A stretch of 64,000 nucleotides of DNA, from positions 2,048,458-2,112,457 of the forward strand of contig CP051231.1 of assembly GCA_017792405.1 (NCBI GenBank), in the 5' to 3' direction. Source of the stretch: Oceanicola sp. (GTDB lineage Bacteria > Pseudomonadota > Alphaproteobacteria > Rhodobacterales > Rhodobacteraceae). The position numbers were made by a program, and so were the translations under genes. Below the pieces are notes generated by a model. That model saw only the letters and a program-made list of their open reading frames with translations. It was not told the origin of the DNA and did not search any database. Below are positions 51,209 through 60,088 of this stretch, piece by piece (the stretch's first letter is position 1; each line of letters begins with the position of its first letter).

Positions 51209-52851
51209 GCGCTCTCCTGTGCGGCCTCTTCCATCAGCTCGCGCCATTGCACCTTGCCGGAAGGGGAGCGCGGGAGGGCGTCGGTAAAGACGATCTCCTT
51301 AGGCACCTTGTAGGCGGCCATATTGGCGCGGCACCATTGGGTGATTTCGGCCTCGGAGACGTCGCCCTTGGGCACGATGTAGGCGCGGACGCGCTCGCCG
51401 GTGCGGGGGTCGGGGCGGCCGATGATGCAGCATTCGGTGATCTTGGGGTGGGCGTGCATGAGGCCTTCCACCTCCGTCGGCCAGACCTTGAGGCCCGAGA
51501 CGGAGACCATGCGTTTGACCCGGTCGACGATGTAGAAAAAGCCGGTTTCGTCGTAGCGGCCGATGTCACCGGAGCGGACGAAGCGCTTGCCGTCGATGGT
51601 GATATGGGCGGCTTCGGTTTCTTCGGGGCGGTTCCAGTAGCCGAGGAAGTTCTGGGGGCCGTGCATGATGATCTCGCCGGGCTCATTGGGCCCGAGTTCG
51701 GTGCCGGTGTCGGGGTCGATCACGCGGGAGTCGACGTCGAAGATGGGGATGCCGAGGCATTGGCGGCGGGGGGCGTCGAGCGGGTTGATATGCGACGGCG
51801 CCATGGTTTCGGTCATGCCGTAGCCTTCGATGTAGTCGAGGCCGGTGAGATCCTTGAGCTTGGCAGCCACGGCCTCGGGCATGGAGGCGCCGCCGCCGCC
51901 GATGACTTCGAGGCTGCTCAGGTCGTAGCTGTCGAGGTCGGGGTCGTTGACGAGGTCGATGGCCATGGTGGTGATCGAGCGCCAGCGGGCGACCTTGTAG
52001 CGCTCGATAAGGTAGGCCGCGAGGGCGCGGTCCCAGCGGGTCATCAGGATGATCGGTTCGCCCTTGAGGATGGGGGCGTTCATTGAGTTCTGCATTCCGG
52101 TGACGTGGTAGAGCGGGAGGCTCGCCAGCGTGGTGCCGTTGCCGCGCGTAGGGTTCCAGACGGTGTTGCCGACGCAGGTGCTCATCACCGTGCGGTGGCT
52201 GTGCATGCAGCCCTTGGGCTGGCCGGTGGTGCCGGAGCTGTAGGGGATTAGGGCGAGGTCGTCTGGCTGGGCGGTGATCGGGCCGGGGGTGTGGGCTTGC
52301 GCGATGGCGGTGGACCATTGGGTGACGCGGGGATCGGCGGATGGTTGCGGCTGGGTGTTCAGCGGCTCAGGTAGCGTGAAGGGGAAGACCGGGTCGGTTT
52401 GCTCGGCGTAGGCGGCGGAGAGGATGTGGGTGAGCGGCGTGTCTGCGAGGTATGGCAGAAGCTCCTGCCCGGTGAGGGCGGTGCGCGCGCCAGTGTCCTC
52501 GCAGAGGTAGCTGAGTTCCGCGGCGCGGTTCATCGGGTTGACGGGGACGACGACGGCATCGGCGCGCAGGATGGCGTAGTAGCCCGCGATGAACTGGGGT
52601 GAGTTCTGCATGTAGAGCAGCACCCGGTCGCCCTTTTGCGTGCCGTTGGCTTGCAGCCATCCGGCGAGGGCCTCCACCTCGGCGGCGAGTTCGCCATAGG
52701 TGATCTCGCGCCCGTAGTAGCGGATTGCGGGGGCGTCAGGCGTGGCCCGCGCGGAGAGCGCGAGGTTTTCGGCCATCGAGCGGGCGGGAATGTCGAGGTG
52801 AAGCGGCACGCCCTTGGGCCAGCTGGAGAGGTGGCGGGTGAAGGGGGCCAT
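51205..52851 (-). CDS. AMP-forming acyl-CoA ligase
   Basis: A 548-residue adenylate-forming enzyme. The phosphate loop is YSSGTTGQPKGCMHSH near residue 210, the A5 motif YGMTETMAPS near 345, the A7/A8 region RSGDIGRYDETGFFYIVDRVKRM in part near 420 and the A10 Lys in PSGKVQWRE near 530. It would turn a carboxylic acid into its CoA ester. Its ATG shares one base with the stop of the ThDP enzyme gene. The divergent TRAP transporter and beta-oxidation genes imply a medium-chain or aromatic acid, but I cannot say which. Confidence 0.9.
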   Translation of the reverse strand: MAPFTRHLSSWPKGVPLHLDIPARSMAENLALSARATPDAPAIRYYGREITYGELAAEVEALAGWLQANGTQKGDRVLLYMQNSPQFIAGYYAILRADAVVVPVNPMNRAAELSYLCEDTGARTALTGQELLPYLADTPLTHILSAAYAEQTDPVFPFTLPEPLNTQPQPSADPRVTQWSTAIAQAHTPGPITAQPDDLALIPYSSGTTGQPKGCMHSHRTVMSTCVGNTVWNPTRGNGTTLASLPLYHVTGMQNSMNAPILKGEPIILMTRWDRALAAYLIERYKVARWRSITTMAIDLVNDPDLDSYDLSSLEVIGGGGASMPEAVAAKLKDLTGLDYIEGYGMTETMAPSHINPLDAPRRQCLGIPIFDVDSRVIDPDTGTELGPNEPGEIIMHGPQNFLGYWNRPEETEAAHITIDGKRFVRSGDIGRYDETGFFYIVDRVKRMVSVSGLKVWPTEVEGLMHAHPKITECCIIGRPDPRTGERVRAYIVPKGDVSEAEITQWCRANMAAYKVPKEIVFTDALPRSPSGKVQWRELMEEAAQESA

Positions 52852-54518
52852 CAGCTTTTGCTCTGCGCTTTGCTGCGGGCCCGGAGCTGGCTGACGGTGA
52901 CGTAGGCCGAGATCGCCTCGGCGGAGGTTTTGACCGCCAGCACCGCGGCGCCCTTATGGGCGAGAAAATCGGCCACGGTTTGCGGGATGTCGTCGCCCGG
53001 CCCGAGGGCGAAGGCCCCTGCCCCGAAGCTGGCGCCCCATGCGGCGAAGTCGGGGTTGGCCAGGTCGGTGCCGGAGATGCGCTCTGGGAAGTCGCGCTCC
53101 TGATGCAGGCGGATGGTGCCATAGGTGCCGTTGTCGGCGATAACGATCTTGGGGGCCGCGCCCTTGGAGAGCGCGACGGCCAGCTCGGCGCCTGTCATCA
53201 TGGCGCCGCCGTCACCGGCGAAGCCAAGGACGCATCGGCCCGGGAAGCGCAGCGAGGCAGCGACGGCACCGGGGATGCCGAGGCCCATCGCGCCGCCAAC
53301 TGCGCCGACGGCAAGCTGCGAGCCGTCCCACGGCCAGTATTGGTGGACCCAGCCGGAGAAGTTGCCCGAATCGGTGGTGACGATGGCATCGAGGGGTGCC
53401 TGTTTGGCCAGCTCGGCGGCGACGGTGCCAAAATCGAGCCCGTCGTCACGGGGCTGGGGCGCGGGCCGGAGGGCCAGCGCGGCAGCGTTGCAGCGGGCGG
53501 CCCAGGCCGAGCGATCCGGCGCCTTGGGGGCGGCATCGGCCAGCGCCTGCGCGAAGGCGGGGGCCTCGGAGGGCACGGCAAGGTTGGCACGGTAGAGGCG
53601 GGTCAGCACCGCAGGATCGGGCCAGACGTGTATCAGCGGCTGGGTCGGCTCCGGCGCGGCGGGGATCTGGTAGCCTTGGGTCGGCACATCGCCGAGGCGG
53701 GTGCCGAGGGCGAGGATCAGGTCAGCTTCCGCCAGCGTCTTCCACAGCGAGGGGGGCACCTTGAAGCCAAGGTTGCCGGCGTAGAGCGGCGAGAAATTGT
53801 CGAAGACCTCCTGATGCTTGAAGGTGGTGGCGACCGGAATCCCCTGCCCTTCTGCCAGAGCCTTCAGCGCGGCGCGACTCTCGACCGGCGCGAATCCGCC
53901 ACCTGCGAGAATCAGCGGGCGCTGGGCTGCGGCCAGAAGCGAGGCGGCGCGAGCGATGTGATCCTCCGACGGGCCGGGCGCGGGCACCGGAGTGGGCGGG
54001 ATGACGGCGGCGGTGACATCGTCGGTCAGCATGTCTTCGGGCAGGGCCAGAACCACCGGGCCGGGGGTGCCGGAGAGGGCCGCAGCCCATGCGCGGGCAA
54101 GGGCCTCGGGCAGGCGAAAGGCGTCTGTGACCTCCTCGACGTGCTTGGCGAAACTGCCGAAGACGCGAGCATAATCCATCTCCTGAAAGGCACCGCGGCC
54201 GCGCTCGTGGCGGGCCACCTGCCCCACCAGAACCACAAGTGGCACAGCGTCTTGCTCGGCCAGATGGAGGGCGATGGCGGCGTTCATCGCGCCGGGGCCG
54301 CGGGAGCAGGCCAGAAGGCCGGGCTTGCCGGTGAGCTTGGCGTCGGCGACGGCGGCCATGCCTGCCCCGCCCTCGTGCCGGCAGACCACTAGATCGACCG
54401 CGTTCTGCCCGTGCAGCGCATCGAGCAGCGCGAGGTAACTCTCGCCCGGCACACAGAAAAGCCTGTCAGCCCCATGGGCCACGAGGCACTCCACCAAAAG
54501 ATCGGCGGCTCGCACCAT
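52851..54518 (-). CDS. Thiamine-diphosphate enzyme, acetolactate synthase-like
   Basis: A 555-residue ThDP enzyme. ATG 54518 has GGGAGGAG upstream. The N-terminal catalytic Glu lies in CRHEGGAGMAAVADA near residue 48, and the ThDP motif is GDGGAMMTGAELAVALSKGA followed by ADNGTYGT near 450. The overall form is like acetolactate synthase, benzoylformate decarboxylase or oxalyl-CoA decarboxylase; specificity cannot be read. It is translationally coupled to the ligase downstream and is divergent from the TAXI-TRAP genes, so it likely handles a 2-oxo or acyl intermediate of the same pathway. Confidence 0.85.
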   Translation of the reverse strand: MVRAADLLVECLVAHGADRLFCVPGESYLALLDALHGQNAVDLVVCRHEGGAGMAAVADAKLTGKPGLLACSRGPGAMNAAIALHLAEQDAVPLVVLVGQVARHERGRGAFQEMDYARVFGSFAKHVEEVTDAFRLPEALARAWAAALSGTPGPVVLALPEDMLTDDVTAAVIPPTPVPAPGPSEDHIARAASLLAAAQRPLILAGGGFAPVESRAALKALAEGQGIPVATTFKHQEVFDNFSPLYAGNLGFKVPPSLWKTLAEADLILALGTRLGDVPTQGYQIPAAPEPTQPLIHVWPDPAVLTRLYRANLAVPSEAPAFAQALADAAPKAPDRSAWAARCNAAALALRPAPQPRDDGLDFGTVAAELAKQAPLDAIVTTDSGNFSGWVHQYWPWDGSQLAVGAVGGAMGLGIPGAVAASLRFPGRCVLGFAGDGGAMMTGAELAVALSKGAAPKIVIADNGTYGTIRLHQERDFPERISGTDLANPDFAAWGASFGAGAFALGPGDDIPQTVADFLAHKGAAVLAVKTSAEAISAYVTVSQLRARSKAQSKS

Positions 54519-54674
54519 CTTGTCTCTCCTCCCCTGACTCGCCTTCGGCACAGGGCGGCATCGCCCTTGCGCGACCGCTTCCTCCGAGCAGCCACGACAG
54601 CGATATCCGACCCTCCGGCTTTTCCGAAGACCGTAAGCGTCTTGACCGACGCCACATCGTGATAGATGCTCCAT

Positions 54675-54687
54675 TTGCGAAACGCAA
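54675..54687. promoter_or_regulatory. Palindrome in the ThDP enzyme/TRAP divergent promoter region
   Basis: TTGCG-AAA-CGCAA is a perfect 13-base dyad in the 266-base divergent gap, 98 bases before the TRAP binding-protein ATG. It is a candidate operator, possibly for the IclR regulator encoded at 62734-63537. Confidence 0.45.
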
Positions 54688-54784
54688 TTCCGCAGAGCGC
54701 ACCAAGCGCCGGACGGGAGCGACGACAGCGGGAGGAGGAGCCACCGGGCAAACCGGGGTCTCCCGCGCCATTTGGGAGGACTAC

Positions 54785-55921
54785 ATGAAACACACGATCG
54801 GACTGATTGCGGGTGCGGTGCTGCTGGCCGCGCCGCTGGCGGCGCAGGAGACTTCGCTGCCCAAGCAGATGAGCTGGACGGCCTATGACACCGGCTCGGC
54901 GGGCTACAACCAGGCCGTTGCCATCGGCGCGGCGCTGCAAGACACCTACGGGATCAACCTGCGGGTGCTGCCCGGCAAGAACGATGTGAGCCGGACCGAG
55001 CCGCTGCGGCAGGGCCGGGTGGAGTTCAGCGCCACGGGTGTGGGCGGCAGCTTCATGGCGCAGGAAGGCGCCTTTGACTTTGGCGCCGAGAACTGGGGGC
55101 CGCAGCCGATCCGGGTGATCGCGGCCAACAATGGCGGCGCGATTAACCTTGGCGTTGGCGTGGCCGGTGACCTCGGGATCGAGGAGTTCTCGGACCTCAA
55201 GGGCAAGCGCGTGGCCTATATCGTGGGCGCGCCCGCGCTTAACGTGAACACCGAGGCTTACCTCGCCTATGGCGGGCTCACATGGGACGACGTGGAAGTC
55301 GTGGAGTTCGGCGGTTTCGGCGCGAGCTGGAAGGGGCTGATCGAGGGGCAGGTCGATGCGGCCTTTGCCTCGACCAACTCCGGCATGGCCTATGAGGCCG
55401 CCAGCAGCCCGCGTGGCCTGTTCTGGCCGCCGGTGGACCCTGAGAAGGCCGATGCGGTGGCCGCGATGCAGGCGGTTGCGCCCTTCTTCGTGCCCAACGT
55501 GGCCAGCGTGGGCGCCACCATCGACGGCACTGATGGCTATGCGGGCGCGGGCTATGCCTACCCCGTGCTGGTCGGCACCGATGCCACTGATGAAGAGCTG
55601 GCCTATGCCATGACCAAGGCGATGGTGGACCTCTACCCTAGCTTCGAAGGCAAGGCTCCCGGCATCAACGGCTGGGCGCTCGACAAGCAGGACATGCAGT
55701 GGGTCGCCCCCTACCATGACGGCGCGATCCGCTACTACACGGAGGCCGGGCTTTGGAGCGACGAGGCGCAGGCCCACAATGACAACCTGATCGCCCGCCA
55801 GCAGGCCCTTGCCACCGCATGGGAAGAGCTGAAGGCCGAAGCCCCGGAAAACTGGGAAGAGGCCTGGGCCGAGAAGCGCCGGGAGGCCCTCGCGGCTGGC
55901 GGCTTCGAGGTGGTCTTCTGA
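54785..55921 (+). CDS. TAXI-family TRAP transporter solute-binding protein
   Basis: A 378-residue periplasmic receptor. ATG 54785 has GGAGG five bases upstream; a signal peptide of about 20 residues ends in LAA. TAXI-type features are WTAYDTGSAGYNQAVAIGAAL near the mature N-terminus, LRQGRVEFSATGVGG, and the DLKGKRVAYIVGAPALNVN block near 140. It would bind an organic acid and pass it to the fused permease gene 87 bases downstream. It starts the rightward operon that continues through the beta-oxidation genes. Confidence 0.9.
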   Translation: MKHTIGLIAGAVLLAAPLAAQETSLPKQMSWTAYDTGSAGYNQAVAIGAALQDTYGINLRVLPGKNDVSRTEPLRQGRVEFSATGVGGSFMAQEGAFDFGAENWGPQPIRVIAANNGGAINLGVGVAGDLGIEEFSDLKGKRVAYIVGAPALNVNTEAYLAYGGLTWDDVEVVEFGGFGASWKGLIEGQVDAAFASTNSGMAYEAASSPRGLFWPPVDPEKADAVAAMQAVAPFFVPNVASVGATIDGTDGYAGAGYAYPVLVGTDATDEELAYAMTKAMVDLYPSFEGKAPGINGWALDKQDMQWVAPYHDGAIRYYTEAGLWSDEAQAHNDNLIARQQALATAWEELKAEAPENWEEAWAEKRREALAAGGFEVVF

Positions 55922-56008
55922 TCCTTTGAGACGGACCAAAGCTGATTGGCCGGGGCGTGCCCATGCGAGGCGCGGCCCGGCTGACCTTCGGAGCAGGACG
56001 AGGCCGCA

Positions 56009-58018
56009 ATGACAGCCAAAGAGACCACCGGGGCGATTGCCGACCCGGATGCCGCCCCCGCCGCAGGCAAGAAGCGGGGCGATGTGGCGGCCCGCTGGGC
56101 CATTGGCGTGGCCACCGCGCTGGGGGTGCTGATGGTGATCCATCAGCTGTTCAACCTGCAGATCGGCGGGCTGGTGCTGATCGAGGGGCGGTATCTGTAC
56201 CTGCTGGGCGGGCTGTTTTTGGCGGTGGCCTTCCTCGTGTTCCCGATGCGGGGGCTGCGGGGGGACACGCCGGGGCTGGTGGACTGGCTGCTGGCAGCGG
56301 CCGCCCTCGCCTGCACCGGATATCTTGCGGCGACGGCACAGCGCAACCTCTCGGAAGGCTGGGAATATGCCGCGCCGGAGGCGGCGATCTGGGTGAGCTA
56401 TGCCTTCATGGCGCTGGTGCTGGAAGGCACCCGCCGCGCGGGCGGGCTGGTGCTGTTTTGCATCGTGCTGGTCTTTGCCATGTATCCCACCTTCGCCTCC
56501 CACGTGCCGGACCCGTTCTCGGGCTTTCAGAGCACGTTTTCGGAGGCGGTGAGCTACCACATCTACTCGTCCGAAAGCTCCTTCGGCATCCCGATGAAGG
56601 CCTTTGGCGGCGTGGTGATCGGGTTCATCCTGTTTGGTGCGGTGCTGCAGCGCACGGGCGGCGGTCAGTTCTTCAACGATCTGGCGCTCGGGCTCGTCGG
56701 CGGGTTCCGGGGCGGGGCGGCGAAGGTTTCGATCTTCGCCAGCGGCTTCATGGGGAGCATGTCGGGCTCGGTGATCTCGAACGTGCTGACCACGGGGGCG
56801 GTGAGCATCCCGGCGATGAAGCGCACCGGGTTCTCCAAGGAGACGGCGGCGGCGACGGAGGCCTGCGCCTCGACGGGGGGCGTGCTGATGCCGCCGATCA
56901 TGGGGGCGACGGCCTTCGTGATGGCCTCGTTCCTTTCGCGGCCCTATGTCGAAATCGCAATTGCCGCCGCGATCCCCTCGCTGCTCTTCTACTTCGGGCT
57001 CTTTGCCCAGATCGATGCCTACTCCGCGCGGCGCGGGCTCAAGGGCATTCCGCGCGCCGAGCTGCCGCGGCTCCGGACGGTGTTGAAGGAAGGCTGGCTC
57101 TATGTCAGCGTCTTTGCCCTGCTGATCTTCATGCTCGTCGTGCTGCGGCGCGAGACTTCGGCCCCCTTCTACGCCACCGCCCTGCTGCTGGTGGTGAACC
57201 AGCTGCTGCCCGGCAACCGGCTTTCGTTGAAGGGCCTTGGCCAGATGATCGTGGGCGTGGGCGCGGGGCTGGCGGAATTGACGGCGATCCTGCTCGGTGT
57301 GGGCCTTATCGTGGGCGCGTTTTCGGCCACGGGGCTGGCGGGGACGCTGGTGAATGAGCTGGTGTTCCTTGCGGGCGACAACACACTGGTGCTGCTGATG
57401 ATGGGCGCGGTGACCTCCTTCATCTTCGGGATGGGGATGACGGTGACCGCCTGTTACATCTTCCTCGCCGTGGTGCTGGCCCCTGCCCTCGAGCAGGGCG
57501 GGCTGAACCAGCTCGCGGTGCATCTCTTCATTCTCTACTGGGGCATGGTCAGCTACATCACGCCGCCCGTGGCGCTGGGGGCCTTTGCCGCTGCCACCAT
57601 GTCTGGCGCCTCGGCGATGAAAACCGGGCTGGAGGCGATGCGGCTGGGCGGGGTGATTTACGTTGCGCCCTTCTTCTTCGTGCTGAACCCGGCGCTGATC
57701 GGCGAGGCGCAGCCGTGGGAGGTTGCTGTGGCGCTGGCCTCGGCGCTGACCGGCGTGGCACTGCTCAGCTTCGGGCTGCAGGGCTACGTGAGCTTTTTGG
57801 GGCCGCTGCGCGGGGGGCTTTCGATCCCGCTCAGGGTGGCACTCTGCGCGGGGGGCATCGCCTTTGCGATCCCCCACACCGAGGAGACCGGGCTGGGCTA
57901 CGGGGCAACTGCGCTGATCGGGCTGGCTTTGGCCGCCCTGCCCCTTGCCGCCGCTGCGCTCGCAGGGCAGCGTGCGGCGCGGGCAGAAATTTCGGAGGCA
58001 GGCCATGCAAATCAATGA
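56009..58018 (+). CDS. TRAP transporter fused permease (4TM/12TM), TAXI type
   Basis: A 669-residue polytopic protein of the fused DctQM type. The N-terminal part (about residues 25-190) has the four-helix small-subunit region. From about 195 the large subunit follows with the typical FASGFMGSMSGSVISNVLTT, ATEACASTGGVLMPPIMGAT and FIFGMGMTVTACYIFLAVVL blocks. It imports with ion coupling. Its end overlaps the start of the FadB-like gene by 14 bases, so the transporter and the first degradative enzyme are coupled. Confidence 0.9.
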   Translation: MTAKETTGAIADPDAAPAAGKKRGDVAARWAIGVATALGVLMVIHQLFNLQIGGLVLIEGRYLYLLGGLFLAVAFLVFPMRGLRGDTPGLVDWLLAAAALACTGYLAATAQRNLSEGWEYAAPEAAIWVSYAFMALVLEGTRRAGGLVLFCIVLVFAMYPTFASHVPDPFSGFQSTFSEAVSYHIYSSESSFGIPMKAFGGVVIGFILFGAVLQRTGGGQFFNDLALGLVGGFRGGAAKVSIFASGFMGSMSGSVISNVLTTGAVSIPAMKRTGFSKETAAATEACASTGGVLMPPIMGATAFVMASFLSRPYVEIAIAAAIPSLLFYFGLFAQIDAYSARRGLKGIPRAELPRLRTVLKEGWLYVSVFALLIFMLVVLRRETSAPFYATALLLVVNQLLPGNRLSLKGLGQMIVGVGAGLAELTAILLGVGLIVGAFSATGLAGTLVNELVFLAGDNTLVLLMMGAVTSFIFGMGMTVTACYIFLAVVLAPALEQGGLNQLAVHLFILYWGMVSYITPPVALGAFAAATMSGASAMKTGLEAMRLGGVIYVAPFFFVLNPALIGEAQPWEVAVALASALTGVALLSFGLQGYVSFLGPLRGGLSIPLRVALCAGGIAFAIPHTEETGLGYGATALIGLALAALPLAAAALAGQRAARAEISEAGHANQ

Positions 58019-60080
58019 TGTGATTTCCATCGAGCGCGAGGGGCCGCTGGCGCTGATCGTGATCGACAATCCGCCAGTGAACGCGGCGGGCCATGCGGTA
58101 CGCGAAGGGCTGTGGAAGGCCGTGGAGGCGGTGGAAACGGACGATGGCGTGGAGGCGGTGGCGATCTACGGCAAGGGCCGGGCGTTCATTGCCGGGGCCG
58201 ACATACGGGAGTTCGGCAAGCCGCGCATGGAGCCGATTTTGACCGATGTCTGCAACCGGATCGAAGCCTGCCCCAAGCCGGTGGTCGCCGTGCTGCACGG
58301 CTCCTGCTTTGGCGGCGGGCTGGAGGTGGCAATCGGCTGCCACGCCCGGGTGGCGATACCGGGCGTGAAAGTGGGCTTTCCGGAGGTGACGCTGGGGGTG
58401 ATCCCGGGCGCGGGCGGCACTCAGCGCGGACCCAGGCTGATGGGGATCGGCGCGGCGCTCTCGATCATCACCACTGGCGAGCGGATCGGGCATGAGGATG
58501 CGTTGAGCTGCGGGCTGGTGGACCGGATCGAAGAGGGTGAGCCGCGCGAGGTGGCGCTGCGGATGGCCGAGGAAGCGCAGGTGGGCACCCTGCCCTGCCG
58601 CAAGACCGGCGAGATCGAGGTGACGCCGGACGCGGAGGCAATCGAGGCGACCAAGGCGAAGCTGGCGGCGAAGGCGGCACATCTGTTTGCGCCCCACCGC
58701 GCGGTGGAGGCCGTGGAGGCCTGCACCGGGCCGCTGGAAGCCGGGCTGGCTCTGGAGCGCGAGAAGTTTCAGGCCTGTATCGAAAGCCCACAACGGGCGG
58801 GTCTGATCCACGCCTTCTTTGCCGAACGCGCGGTGGAAAGGATCCCCGAGGCTGGGGCGGAGCCGCGCGAGGTGAGCGTGGTTGGCGTGATCGGCGGCGG
58901 CACGATGGGCTCGGGCATCGCCACGGCCTGCCTGAACGCCGGGCTGACCGTGCGGATGAACGAGCGCGACGAGGAGGCGCTGGGGCGCGGGCGTGCGACG
59001 GTGGAGAAAAACCTCGCGGGCGCGGTGAAGCGCGGCAAGTTGAGCGAGGCGAAGCGGGATGCGGCGCTTGGGAGGTTCAAGCCGTCGGTGGCGCTGGAGG
59101 ATTTTGCCGATTGCGACGTGGTGATCGAAGCGGTCTTTGAAGACATGGGCGTGAAGCGCGATGTTTTTGGGCGGCTGGATGCGATCTGCAAGCCGGGCGC
59201 GGTGCTGGCCTCCAACACTTCTTATCTGGATGTGAACGAGATTGCCGCCTGCACGTCTCGGCCCGAGGATGTGATCGGGCTGCACTTCTTTTCGCCGGCG
59301 CACATCATGCGGCTGCTGGAGGTCGTCGTGGCCGAGAAGACCGCGCCGGAGGTGGTGGCGACGGGGTTCGCACTGGCAAAGAAGCTCCGCAAGGTCGGCG
59401 TGCGTGCGGGCGTGTGCGACGGCTTCATCGGCAACAGAATCCTGAGCCATTACAAGAAGGTGGCCGACTATCTGGTGCTCGACGGCGCGGCGCCTCATGA
59501 AGTCGACGCGGCCATCGAGGACTTCGGCTTTGCGATGGGGCCCTTTGCGGTGAGCGACCTTGCGGGGCTGGACATTGGCTGGGCGAACCGGAAGCGGCTG
59601 GCCCCTACCCGGCCCGCCGAGGAGCGCTACGTGACGGTAGCGGACCGGATCTGCGAGGCGGGGAACTTTGGGCGCAAGACCGGGCGCGGGTTTTACGTGT
59701 ATGGCGATGGGCAACCGGAGCCTGCGCCGGAGGTGGCGGAAATCGTCGCCGAAGAGCGCGAAAAGGCCGGGGTGACGGCGCGGGAGTTCTCGAAGGAGGC
59801 GATTCAGGCGCGGTTCATCACCGCGATGATCGCCGAGGCGACCCGTGTGCTGGAGGACGGCATTGCGCTGCGGCCCATTGATATCGATGCGGTTTTCCTC
59901 TTCGGCTACGGCTTTCCGCGCCACCGGGGCGGGCCGATGCATACCGCGGATGTGATCGGTGCAGGCGAGCTTGTCGCCCGCATCGAGCGTTACGCCGAGG
60001 AAGACCCCTATTACTGGCAAGTGCCTGACCTGCTGCGGAAAATGGCCGCCGAGGGCACGACATTTGCCGAGATGAACTGA
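58005..60080 (+). CDS. 3-hydroxyacyl-CoA dehydrogenase/enoyl-CoA hydratase fusion (FadB-like)
   Basis: A 691-residue beta-oxidation enzyme. ATG 58005 has GGAGG seven bases upstream. Residues 1-190 are the crotonase domain (GKGRAFIAGADIREF with the oxyanion loop, and CFGGGLEVAIGCHARVA, FPEVTLGVIPGAGGTQR). The dehydrogenase NAD motif GVIGGGTMGSGIATACLNAG is near residue 297 and its catalytic region LHFFSPAHIMRLLEVV near 430. The form without a large C-terminal extension resembles bacterial monofunctional-complex partners rather than the E. coli FadB-FadA complex. Substrates would be acyl-CoAs made by the ligase. Confidence 0.91.
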   Translation: MQINDVISIEREGPLALIVIDNPPVNAAGHAVREGLWKAVEAVETDDGVEAVAIYGKGRAFIAGADIREFGKPRMEPILTDVCNRIEACPKPVVAVLHGSCFGGGLEVAIGCHARVAIPGVKVGFPEVTLGVIPGAGGTQRGPRLMGIGAALSIITTGERIGHEDALSCGLVDRIEEGEPREVALRMAEEAQVGTLPCRKTGEIEVTPDAEAIEATKAKLAAKAAHLFAPHRAVEAVEACTGPLEAGLALEREKFQACIESPQRAGLIHAFFAERAVERIPEAGAEPREVSVVGVIGGGTMGSGIATACLNAGLTVRMNERDEEALGRGRATVEKNLAGAVKRGKLSEAKRDAALGRFKPSVALEDFADCDVVIEAVFEDMGVKRDVFGRLDAICKPGAVLASNTSYLDVNEIAACTSRPEDVIGLHFFSPAHIMRLLEVVVAEKTAPEVVATGFALAKKLRKVGVRAGVCDGFIGNRILSHYKKVADYLVLDGAAPHEVDAAIEDFGFAMGPFAVSDLAGLDIGWANRKRLAPTRPAEERYVTVADRICEAGNFGRKTGRGFYVYGDGQPEPAPEVAEIVAEEREKAGVTAREFSKEAIQARFITAMIAEATRVLEDGIALRPIDIDAVFLFGYGFPRHRGGPMHTADVIGAGELVARIERYAEEDPYYWQVPDLLRKMAAEGTTFAEMN

Positions 60081-60088
60081 GGTAGCAG

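Noticed and set aside
54389..58069. A very long open frame on the - strand, over 1200 codons, opposite the TRAP genes
   Set aside because: High G+C produces long stop-free antisense frames. Its composition (Arg/His/Gln/Gly-rich, low complexity) matches no family, while the opposite strand encodes clear TRAP proteins.
57831..60020. A 729-codon open frame on the - strand opposite fadB-like
   Set aside because: It is a shadow of the FadB-like enzyme, whose motifs on the + strand are clear; the translation is His/Arg-rich with no family.
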